DNA from: Priapulus caudatus
Lineage: Eukaryota > Priapulida > Priapulimorpha > Priapulimorphida > Priapulidae
NCBI RefSeq assembly: GCF_000485595.1
Contig: NW_014579078.1
Span: 1-27,854, forward strand
Length of the DNA stretch: 27,854 nt
Reading direction: 5' to 3'
Translations under genes and position numbers: made by a program
The notes under the pieces: model-generated
Told to the model about the DNA's origin: nothing
The model's input: the letters and a program-made list of their open reading frames with translations, nothing else
Database searches by the model: none
Shown: piece by piece, positions 10,811 to 22,800 of the stretch
Numbering within the stretch: position 1 is the first letter of the stretch
Layout: the number at the start of each line of letters is the position of its first letter

Positions 10811-13800
10811 ATGACAATGACGATGATGATGATAATGATGATGGTAACGAAAACGGCGATGACGAAGATGGTGATCCAGAATATATCATGCTAGACACTG
10901 ACCATATAGACTCATGAAACCTCTCACCCCTTATTTGGATCTTCCGTTACAGTCCGACGTCAGATGGGGCGGCTGCCGCAATTGTCTGCAGCGCGGCGTT
11001 TGTGGAGAAACATGGATTACAGGACCAGGCGATTGAAATCGTCGCACAGGAGATGGCGACAGATCTGCCGAGTACTTTCAACGAGGGCAGTTGCATGAAA
11101 GTGGTAGGTGACCAGCAGCAGTGTGGTGAAATACCTGCCAGCAGAGGCAAGTTAGGTGAACAGTAGTGAAATACCTACCATCAGATCGCAGCTACGTGAG
11201 GATTGTAGGGTATAGTAGCTTTGGTTTGTCGACAGAGACTGGTCGCGTTTCGGCAAAGCGCGTACAAGATGGCTGATGCGTCGTCGCTCTCGTTGTTTCA
11301 AGGTCGGCTACGACATGACGAAGACAGCAGCTGATCGGCTGTACCGCGGCGCCGGGGTGAAGCCAACAGACATCGACGTGGTAGAGCTGCACGACTGCTT
11401 CTCGACTAACGAGCTGATCAGCTACGAAGCACTGGGTCTGTGCGAACCAGGTGCGTTAGAGAGCAGGAGCCATGAGGAGCTGCTGTGTGGCGACATGTAA
11501 AGCAGTCATTGCACAATTGGCAGAATGTTTCAGTAGAAGGCGTAAATGATGTAGCTGTCACACACTGTTGTTTTGTCTAATCTGTGTAGGGAGATATTAA
11601 TTGTGCTTAATAATGGGATTGAGATTATGTATAAAGTTGGTTCCTAGTCAAGCCTTTGTACAACACCGGTCTAAATGAAATGACACAAATATGACATAAG
11701 ACAAAAGATGAAAAATATGACATAAATGATACATGGCTGTAAGAAAGCATCGTAAGACAAACCCTTTGGTATGTACATAGCTTTCAGTATTCTTGCATTT
11801 ATGAAATGTGTGCTATATAATATGGTACATAAGTCATTACCAGGCCACTATTCCCATGAAATCTGACAGATGCATGTACACTGGGGGTTTCATCTCATAT
11901 CATGTGCAGGGTGCAAAATTAACGGGAGTCTGGAGTCAAACACTCTGATTTACTGTCGGACTCCCTGATTTGACATATGCAGGAGTCCGTGTGACTCCCT
12001 GAAAATTCTGCCATACTAACTAGTTCGTTCCATCTCTACATACACTTTGCTCAAATGAGTGGAACACTGCAATGTCAACACACCACCATAAACGTATTGG
12101 CCAGCAAAGCCTCCATGTGTATCGTGTAGACCTTCAACTTGCCTTCTCATCCGCAATAGTTTTTTTCAGGTGAGGCGGGCAGTATGGTTGATAGAGGCGA
12201 TAACACCTACGGTGGAAAGTACGTGATAAATCCAAGCGGTGGCCTGATTTCCAAAGGTCATCCCCTCGGCGCAACTGGTACGTAGAATCGCACGTCGCTA
12301 TCGCACACAGCATTAACTCTCATTAGCTGGAACATGGGGCCTATGCAACTAAAACGCGTAGGATTGACGGAGGTTTCTAGTGTTGGACTGCATTGAGCCA
12401 GTAGTGTTTGTTACCTCCGCCCAACGGAGTTGGAGGAGGTTATGTGATCGCTCTTGCAGGGTTCAACATTAACTTTTTATTTCACTAGACCATCGGGCTA
12501 GTAACTGAGGAAAACCACTAGCCCTGACCTAACTTTCACGAGCCCAGACCCAGACCATTGTTATGAAAAACTTTATTTAGATAAGAGTGTGTCATCGTAT
12601 GAATTCATAGATGCTGTTTCCCGCGCTTTAAATCGCGCGTGGGCCGAGTTCACGTGCAGCATTCGTATTCTACTAAAGCTTTGATTCTACCACGGGCATA
12701 CACGAGCGCACGGTTTATCGATTGTCTACTGCAGCTGGCAGCAAGCCACGTTCATAGTCGTTATTGTTTTTGCCGAAAGGTAGACTGGTATCCGGCCTCA
12801 CGCTCTGCTAGACAATGTACACGCTCTGCGACAAACAGTGCGGCCGCGAACCAGTCTAGCCAGAGGTGACCTTTCAGTGCAATATATATATATGACCAAT
12901 TCTAACACGACCAGTTGGGCTACTAGCACTCTGGTTGTTATGCCGACCGGTACCAAGCATTTAGCCCGACTAGGTCAGGTCGGACGGTCGGGTTAGTGTC
13001 GAACCCTGTCTTGGTGCTGTTCGCGCGATCCGATATTAGCGCGTCGACGTCAGCGAGCCAGCCAGCCAGCCATGTATCTGCCATGTATGTATCTATCATA
13101 CATATAGTACCATACATGTATGTATGTATGTATGTATGTATGTATGTATGTATGTATGTATGTATGTATGTATGTATGTATGTATCTGCCATGTATGTTA
13201 TGGCGTATGTTGCTGGCGGAGGTATGCATTCTTCGTGAGTGCCCTCCGTCTAGTTATCTCTGTTTTCGGACAGAATTAGGTATGGTGAGGGTCGTTTCTG
13301 TGTTGATGGCCGACGTCTAGGATTTCAAGATATCTGATGAGTGTACTTGATTGAACTTTTGCACTTTCACATTGAGCTTTGTACTTAATAACATGATGAT
13401 TGGCTTACTTAACATCAGGAGATAAATAATTAGCACACACGCACGAACGCACGCACGCACGCACACACTCACACACTTGCACGCACGCATACAAATATCA
13501 ACACAGACCCACGTTCATGTCATTTTGCAAATAGTTTTATTTTGTAAAAAAAAATACTGTGCATTTCGATTGTCAGTTGTGAAGTGTGTCAAAAATCCAC
13601 CCGATTTTGAATAAATACGTGAACACGATAACTTTTAAGATCCCAGAAAACTGCTATAGGCTGAAAATGTTATTCATAATTATGAAAAACATTTTCAGTA
13701 GCTGCTGGTGGTTAGTGAATTCAACCTGGCGCCTGCCACTTGGTTGTTATAATATTATTACAGAAATCTAACAGTATGGTCAATCTCCACCGGAACATGA

Positions 13801-16800
13801 TTACTTGCTGCTAAGCACCACAATGTCGATAGTACCACAGTTAGAAATAGTGCAGAACATGTATTTCTTGTGTACCATATTATTTTCTTACATAGGGTAT
13901 TAATTAAGTGGTAGCATTAGCTGTAGGGTTTACGGTATTATAATGTTTATAATACCTCTATGGCTAAAGCAATTGTGAATTTCCTGTGTGATGCAATGAA
14001 GTCTCCTCTACATGATAATGGCACTAAAGATACTACGTAGCTGTTAGGAATCTGCTCAACGCTAGTCTGCAGATTTCAGCCTATAAGCATATATTCCAGG
14101 ATCTAAAAAGTCGTATTGCATTTCCTTCCTCTCAATGACGGATCCATCGAGTGGACATTCACCTCTACAGGTCCTAAACGATCAAAAGGTCAAACCTCAA
14201 GGTCAAAAGCCTCTGCCAGTGCTGAGCGCTGGGAGTTACGTGACCTACTTGCCTGGCGTGATTGACAGGCAGCTCTAGCCAATCATCGTCGCGATTGGCA
14301 ATTATAAAAACATTACCTAGGGACGAAGTGCCGAAACGTCGATTGGCAATTATAAAAACAGTACCTAAGTACAGATATAGTAATATAATTACAGGCCAGT
14401 ATAAAAACAGTAACGAAGTGCTGCAACATCGAGATTAAAAAAAAATAGAAAAACGACTAGCACGTGCACACACGCGCTGCGGGAGCTCGGCCACCCTAGC
14501 AACAAGATAGGTAGTTACGCCTCGCTCATGCGGACCGGTCGATCCCCCAGCGACGCCGCCCGCCGTCTCGTCCTGTGGCCCTTCTTCGAGTACGTGAACA
14601 CCTCGAAGGTGGGAGCGAAGTTCATGTGTCCGTCCTGCTCGCCGACGTAGGTCTCGCAGCGCGCGTCATCGACCCACCACCGCGTCAGATCCTCATAGAT
14701 CTTCGCCGGCTCGCCGTCGTCGTTCAGCTTCTCGCAGAGCCGGCACCACGGCGCCGGCTTCTGCTCGCCGACGACGTAGCGCCGCTTCCAGTCGAAGTAC
14801 GCGTTGTAGAGCGTCTCGTTTGCCGCGACGGCGAGGAGGTGGTCGGCGAGCGCCTTCACCGAGTCGAAGTCGCGCGCGTCGATGTAGGACCCCGGCGGCG
14901 CGTGTCGTGCGTAGTCGACGCCGCCGAGCGTGACGGGCACGACGTCGTGCGTCAGTCCGCGGTAGAGCTTCTCGGTGACGTAGTCGCGGCAGAGGCCGTT
15001 CTCGAAGGCGAGGTAGAAGCGGTAGTCGTCGTCGAGCATCGCGTCCCAGTCGCAGTCGTCGCAGCGCGTCTGATTGCAGCGGCCCTCCGCGCGACCGTAC
15101 GTGTCGACGTCCACGTATTGCCGCAGCTCGGCGACGACCTCCTCGCGGCGGCTCTTCGTCGGGCAGCGCGTCGCGAACCACGCCGCGAACTTGCTCTTGC
15201 GGCGCGCGACGTCCGTGTCGTAGTCGACGGCGGCGGCGCGGCGCCGGAACGCGCCGTACGCGGTCGGCACGTCCGAGTCGAGCCGGTACGTCATCGTCCA
15301 GTTGAACGCGCCGTCGAATCCGCGCAGCGAGCGCACCTTGAGGTAGGTGTGCGAGGCGGGCTCGCGCAGGTAGAAGACCCAGCGCTGGCGCGGCGAGTAG
15401 TACGCGGGCAGGCTGTGCCGCTGCACGTTGAAGAAGTTCATGACGACGGCGTCGGCGCGCTTGATGAGCGAGTGGTCGCGCGTCGCCGCGCAGTTGCTGA
15501 CGCGGCAGCCGGCGAAGGGCGCCGCGCCGTAGCGCGGGAACCACTCCTGCCCGGAGATCTGCGTCCACAGCAGCACCAGCTTCGGCGGGCCAGCGGCGGC
15601 GCCTTCTGGCGGCGAAGCAGTCTCGTTGGTTGCGAAGAGGCGGAGCGTCGCGTTGCCGTGGCGACAGGTGTGGTTGTCATGGCGATTCTTCCACCACGGT
15701 TGACTGGCCGGCGTGTCAATGTGGACCCTGCTGCTGCCGGCGTTGCTCCAATGCATGCCAACCTCGAGGATGGCGACGGCGAATACGAATAGAGCTGACG
15801 CGATCGCCCCATCCGTCGCCGTGAATCTGTTGAACGCCCGCTTGCTGGTTTCCATGGTGATCGGCTGTCATGCCTGACGATGGAGTCGGCAGCGTCCGCG
15901 TGCTCACGCGGTCGTCAGTTGGTGTCGCATGTATCTGTAAATATAGCACAGTCCGGTGTTTGCCCATAGGTGTAAAAACTCGTGTCGGAAAGCCACTGTT
16001 ACACTCGCGCGTGTATACTGACGCACATGTGCACGTACACGCACGCGCTTCTGTGCACGCACACACGCTCGCACAGCGTTCACGCACATTCTGTGCACGT
16101 ACACACGCTCGCACGCGTTCACGCACATTCTGTGCACGCACACACGCTCGCATAGCGTTCACGCACATTCTGTGCACGCACACACGCTCGCATAGCGTTC
16201 ACGCACATTCTGTGCACGTACACACAGGCTGCATAGACGTTTCACGCACACCCGCTTCGCTCGCATAGACGTACATGTAAATTTCTTGCCATGCGTACAC
16301 ACGCACGCACGCTTTTGTTCACGCAATTCTCGGTGCACGTACACACGCTCGCATATCATTCGATGTAAATTTCTGTTTTCATGGTACACACGCTGCGACG
16401 CACGCTTCCTGTTTCACGCACATTCTGTGCCACGTACACCACGCTCGCATAGCGTTCACGCACATTCTGTGCAGTTACACACGCTTCAGCATAGCGTTTC
16501 ACGCACGATTCTGTGCACGATAACCCGCTCGCATGCGTTCACGCCACATTACTGTGCACGGTACACACGACTCGCATAAGCGTTCACGCACATTGCTGCT
16601 GCACGTACACGCCTTCGCATTGCGTTCAGCCACATTCTGTGCTACACCACGCTCGCATTAGCGTTTCACGCACATTCTGGGCACATAACACCGCTCGCTA
16701 GTGTTCATGTAAATTCGGTGCCATGACACACGCACACACGCTCGATAGAGTAATGTAAATTCTGTGCACGTACACACGCTCGCATAGCGTTCACGCACAT

Positions 16801-19800
16801 TCTGTGCACGTACACACGCTCGCATAGCGTTCACGCACATTCTGTGCACGTACACACGCTCGCATAGCGTTCATGTAAATTCTGTGCATGTACACACGCA
16901 CACACGCTCGCATAGCGTACATGTAAATTCTGTGCACGTACACACGCTCGCATAGCGTACACGCACATTCTGTGCATGTACACACGCTCGCACGCGTTCA
17001 CGCACATTCTGTGCACGCACACACGCTCGCATGGCGTTCATGTAAATTCTGTGCATGTACACACGCACGCACGCACGCTTCTGTTCACGCACATTCTGTG
17101 CATGTACACACGCTCGCATGCGTTCACGCACATTCTGTGCACGCACACACGCTCGCATAGCGTTCATGTAAATTCTGTGCACGTACACACGCTCGCATAG
17201 CGTTCACGCACATTCTGTGCACGCACACACGCTCGCATAGCGTTCACGCACATTCTGTGCATGTACACACGTAGTACTGTGCACACGTAGACAGATTGCT
17301 AGTGTTATATATGAGGTTTGTTTTGGGGATCAGAAATAAGGGGAATATAGAATGCCAAGTAAAAAAATGTATATTTGAATACTTGTGAAGTTAGGCTGGT
17401 GAAGCGTAAGCAGCATGCCAGTATATATATAGATAGTAGAAAAGTATATAGATATAGTAGAAAAGTATATAGATATAGTAGAACAGTAGATATCACTAGC
17501 CTTTCAATGGTAGGTACTAACAACTATAGCTTAATTAGGCAGTCCATGTTGGGCTGGTTGTATTAGGGACACGCGCTTTAATTTGACTATCATTTATTAT
17601 CTCGGATTCAATGACTTAGAGATGATTCTCGGATTCGATAATTCTCCGAAGATTCTCGGATTGATCATGATTCGAGACTGATGTAATAAATGGAGCATGT
17701 ACGTGTATGCAGGCAGAAATTTCCACTTGCGGCTTACTTTCAACATTTTGCGTCATAAATACCGGTGGTTGTTATGTAGTGCCCACCCTATATAAATGAC
17801 TTTATAACGTGACCATATTATGGAAATTATATAATATAAGAACAATAACAAAACAAACTATAACATAAAGGAATCTATTTAGATATGCTAATTAGGCCCG
17901 CTCGCGGGCAACTTCGCGGTATGTTTATGTTCTAACGTCTGATATATGTTTTTCGCGTCGGTGCATGATTGTCATCATGCCAAAGAAGCTGAGGTATATT
18001 TATAGAATTAGTAAACTAGAGTTATGTAAGGTATATACCTATATCTCTGACAGCCTTGATTGATGATTTACTCCATCTTCTCGCAGGCATCCTACGTGGC
18101 ATTTTATTGTTCAGTTCCTGTGGGCACGGAAATGGGTACGCACGTCTCACGCGAGTTTGCGTGGGAATGCCACTCGTTGAACTGGTTTGGCAGGTGGGCA
18201 TGCAGTGAGCTATAACGCTTAACGCTCTGCTGCCCAACTCTTTGTATCAATAGCTGGGTGCATGTAAGGATGTATATAATGTATACTAGTATGCAGTACA
18301 TAGCATATAGTATATAGTATAGGATTACTATGCTTTTTGCGTACGCGCAGACTGTTGATGGATTTGTTATGGTTTATTGTGTGATCGTGCTCTACGCATA
18401 AGAAAAGCTTACTCCCACAAAAATACTACATCATAAATACAGGCAGGCACAGCTACTAGAATTCGAGAATGACAATGTGCCTCCAGCAGAATACCTAATT
18501 AAATACTACACACTTGTATTTATATATGTTGGAGCGTGTGAAACATCTTAAATGAGTTAGCCCGTGAGTTGAGCTTGCCGGTTTCTAGGTGGGTCATCTC
18601 GACCCACGGGCTGAGCTGGCCGACCTCCAGGTGAATAAACTCTCTACAATGAGAGACGAATTGGCCGGTGGGTCAAGTTAACCAGTGCCACGGAGGTATG
18701 CTGTATCCCACTGAGCTTTGCTGGCGTAGGTCCGGATATTATAGGGGTAGAATTTTAACTTCACGTGAGAACGTTTATGGACGTTTTGTGTTTATTTCTG
18801 ACCCGCCAAACTACTAGTACTTGCCAGCACTGCGGCAACCATAAAATTCAGCATGTGCAACATATATTTCTAGTTAAATAGCTTTTCTGCTTTTACTCCT
18901 TCAGGTTTGGCTCAGTGTGCTGAGCTCTGCTGGCAGCTGAAGGGGCAGGCAGGCAAACGACAGGTGAAAGGAGCAAAGTTAGCTCTCCAGCATAATATCG
19001 GTCTAGGTGGCGCTGTCGTTGTCACACTCTATCGGCTTGGATTCCCGGAGGCAGCTAGTGGGTAGGTAGCTCCAAGAAACCGTCTTGCTAGGGTTAGAAG
19101 ACAATCGGTCGCATAACAGTGGGTAGGCATAACAGGCGTGTATTGATCGTCCTGCTTGGAAGATTGATTGCGATCGTCACCGATACTTCTTTGGTGATCA
19201 GTCTAGTGAGAGCTTGAACAGGTTATCTGGTTGGTAGGGTCCATTTTGTTATCTCGTATAGGTCGAGTCAGATAGCTATAGCCAACTAGGCAAGCATTCG
19301 GCAACTATGTTTATTGTGTACAGACTGTAGTGCAGACCGGTTCATACATTTGACAGGTGTGTATGGTAGAGCTAGATATAGAAGCCTGAATGTCCCTCTA
19401 GTGTGCTGCATATGTAGTAAGTTCGGGTCCAAATTAAGTCTACTTTTGTATCCTTGTACATACGTTATGGAGTTAGGATTAGGTCCGGATTATGTATTAG
19501 GTTAGGATTAAGATTAAAGCTATGATAATGATGATCATTGTGGTATGGCATATGTACTTTGGTCCCAAAGTAGAATTCGGCAACTAATTTGTCAGTGCAT
19601 GTGTAACGGAGGTATTCGGGAGCGGCGTGAGTCTACTGGCGAACTGAGGCTAGGCGTAGGTGTAGGAAAGGGAATAACGCAAACCAACAGAGAAAGACAA
19701 CAACTACGGTCGTAACGTACCACACAGGCGTTTATTCTCAGACATGATAGAGGTCGAACAAGATACAAGCGGTACAATCGAAAGTTAGAGACGAGGGAGA

Positions 19801-22800
19801 GGAACAATAGTTAGTCGGGATGACAGTCAGGTTCTCTCGAGCTCGGCTTGAGCCTCGGCTTTTAAGCCTGTTAGTAATTGGGATCATAAACCCGCGACTT
19901 AGTGACAAGTTTCTCACGGTGCGACTTCAAGCAGGTGTTTCTCCACCATCGCTTCTTCTCCCTTGTCGCACCTAGGTGTCGCGATCGACGTTCGTCGCCA
20001 CCCCGGGCGGGCTCGGATGTAGCCGCTGTTTATTTGTCATCAACTCTCCTCGCTACACATGTAGCATTTTCCGGCATAAAGGGTTAGCCTAACTAGGGTA
20101 TAAATTTGGTCGCATAAAGTAGTGAAGCTTTGACTATAAACCATACGTATATCCTGTGGACCGATATGTATTAAATATCCATAATATACATACATGAGCA
20201 CATAAGTGTGTATTTGTAGAAATGTGTGTAAATGAGTATACCACCAAAATTGCAACCGAGTGATAAGCAACAATTTAAACTGGATCGTTACTATTCGTGT
20301 TAGTGTGCTATTGTTCGGCTTGTATCGTAGCATTAAATCACCGAGCATTTGAAATTTCAGGAGTTTGAGAGTGGTGACATCACCAGCTGCAGATATGTCA
20401 CCAGAGGGCTTCCGAGCAGCGCCCATATTCAATCTTATTCAGGAAGCTCTCATGAAGGCAAGTGTGTTTGATTCTGCGAGTGTGACACTGCCCATGCAGC
20501 TACTCCTATAAGCCTATAGATACTAGGGCTGTAACGATCCACCGAAATCGAATCGGATCGCGATTCTCTTCCCTCGATCCGATCCTCGATATTTTTCCCC
20601 GTATTTTCAGTTCCACTTCGATACCACTTTTTTCTTCCAATAGATGGCGGCACTACGCTATATATACTGTGGAGTGTTACTCACCAATGTTACTCAGCGG
20701 CTGTGCAGTGTATATAATATACTCTCTAGACTCTCTAGTCTATTCACCATTTAGTATTTATTGGCAATTTCTAATAATTTATTATTACAAAATAATGAAA
20801 ATATAAAAAATAAGATAACATTTCAATATTTTTGGAATCGAATCGAAGGAATCGAATCAAGAGGCTAATATCGAGAACCGGATCGAATCGAGAGGCTTGT
20901 GTATCGTTACAGCCCTAATAGATACTGACGTAACACTATGAATAACATGCAAACGTCACAAAAAATGCATGCTTTTGTCGTGGCTCTAAAGTCTAAAGGG
21001 TTGCATTCTGGTACTAAAGCAATTGGGTAATTCCTTGCATTTTTGCAGCCTGGAAGCTAAAAGAAACCATTTTTAAGGTTTAATTTAGGTTCGATCTACT
21101 CTTTAATTTATCTTTGTTTATTTAAGTTTAAAATAATGTAGCCACATGTGTAATGTTATATAAGTGCAAACTGATGTGATAGAGGGGTGGGGGGAAGGAT
21201 TCTAACCGAATTCTTGTCATTACTATGATTATTTGTTTTCAGGATGGAGCAAACATCGTGAAAAAAGTGAACGCCGTGTACCTGTTCAAAATTACGGAGG
21301 GGCCCAACGGCAGTGAAGGACTTTGGACAGTTGATGTGAAAAATGGTAGTGGATCTGTCAAAATCGGAGGAGATGGAGGTAGGTATAGGATGATAAGACT
21401 GTAAGTGTGTGAATGTGCTGGGTTTCATCTGGAACAGATACCTTGTTGCTTGTAGTGGTTCATTGTTGGTCTCGCATTCAATTTTCTTGATAACATTATG
21501 AAATGTTATACACTGATAAATGTTAACCCAATTTTATGTACACAAGAAGCATGAATTTTTGACTCGTGCTACCATTATTGCCACATTCAAATTATTTAAA
21601 AAGGCTTAATCGGAGGTTATGCTATTACCATCACCGTTGCTGTCAGCACAGAGGTTGCTATTATACAATGGGTCAGTGGGCACATTGGGCACACATCAAC
21701 ACATTTCACTGCCATGCTATGATGCTAGAGCTACTAGAGATGGTTGAAACTTCTTTCTATTCCTACTGGAAACTGTGCTCTTTTAGTTTTACATCTCTAA
21801 TGACACGGATGGTGGTCACTATCAGCACTGGAGTGTTCCATGTCCTTTTGTGTGGTTATCTGAGTCACTAGGAATTCAGTCTTCAGTGTTGTGAGCTAGG
21901 TTCTAATACTTTGAGTAAATTCACTGACCTAGCTGTGGTTTCGACTTACAACATTCTGTCGGAAAGTTGGGTGTGGTAACCACTTCCACTGTACTAACTA
22001 CCGAACTACCGAAACGTCTCTGTAGCCCAATGATTTTCGTTGTCTTAGTATTTTAACACACGTTCATTGTAGCCAAGCCGAATGTAACACTGACAATTTC
22101 CGATTCGGATTTCGTTGAACTTGCCGAGGGAAGGCTCAAGCCACAGGTGGTACGTTGTTCTGCTTAATTATGTTTTATACATTTATGATATATACAGTTA
22201 TGTAAAGTAATTTAAGCAATAGTAATAGTAGTAAAGGTTTATATTTATGTAATGTTGTCGATTACCTATGATTTGATGCGAAAGAGTTGAAGAGTTGGAT
22301 TCGTCATCTACCTCTGGTGTACGCAAAACGATGTTTTACACACGTGGTGTGTATTTGTTCTTTTTGCCCAGGCGTTTTTCCAGAAGAAATTGAAACTTGC
22401 CGGAAACATGGTGCTGGCCATGAAGTTAAACAGTGTTCTGCCACCTGCGGGAACGGCTGTTTCCGTCACACAGACTCCCGCCAACGAAGGGTTCAAGGCA
22501 TCATCAATATTTAAGGAAGTGGAAGAAAGGTTACGAAGGGTACGGCAGCATATTTCATTAGTAGAAAATGATGTGATGATCACGAAGTCAAACTCCTATT
22601 TATTTGCAATTCTTCTATTTTCTGCTTGTTCTTGTTTACTTACATTTCTATAGCAGTTTCTGTTTATTCCATTTTACGCTGTTGGGTACCTTCTTCTTAA
22701 AGGTGCCTTCCCTCGAAATTTCAAGTGGCAAACATAAAAATCAGGCAAAAATGAATTATTTTAACATTGCACATTTGTACTTGCCTATATATGTGTGATA

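Larger units (their letters stand above)
12411..13254 (+). mobile_element. MITE, copy 3, split by a nested transposon
   Basis: The left piece (12411-12456) matches the start of copies 1 and 2 exactly through GTGATCGCTCTTG. The right piece (about 13009-13254) resumes at CGATATTAGCGCGTCGA and ends at GTGCCCTCCGTCTAG. The intervening 552 bp is another element, and the right piece also carries an expanded GTAT microsatellite. Confidence 0.75.

Noticed and set aside
11276-11500. Short open frame treated as a separate gene
   Set aside because: It is SCPx exon J with flanking intron sequence, not an independent thiolase fragment.
13106-13320. Met-Tyr-Val-Cys repeat frames
   Set aside because: They come from the ATGT microsatellite.
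14575-15792. 405-codon open frame on the + strand
   Set aside because: It is antisense to the fucosyltransferase. High GC removes stops in other frames, and its Val/Arg/Ala-rich translation resembles no family.
15716-17188. Several His/Cys/Ala-rich open frames on both strands
   Set aside because: They repeat with the 40-bp minisatellite and are not conserved proteins.
16020-17275. CRISPR-like direct repeats
   Set aside because: Units are contiguous with no unique spacers, and the genome is eukaryotic; this is a minisatellite.
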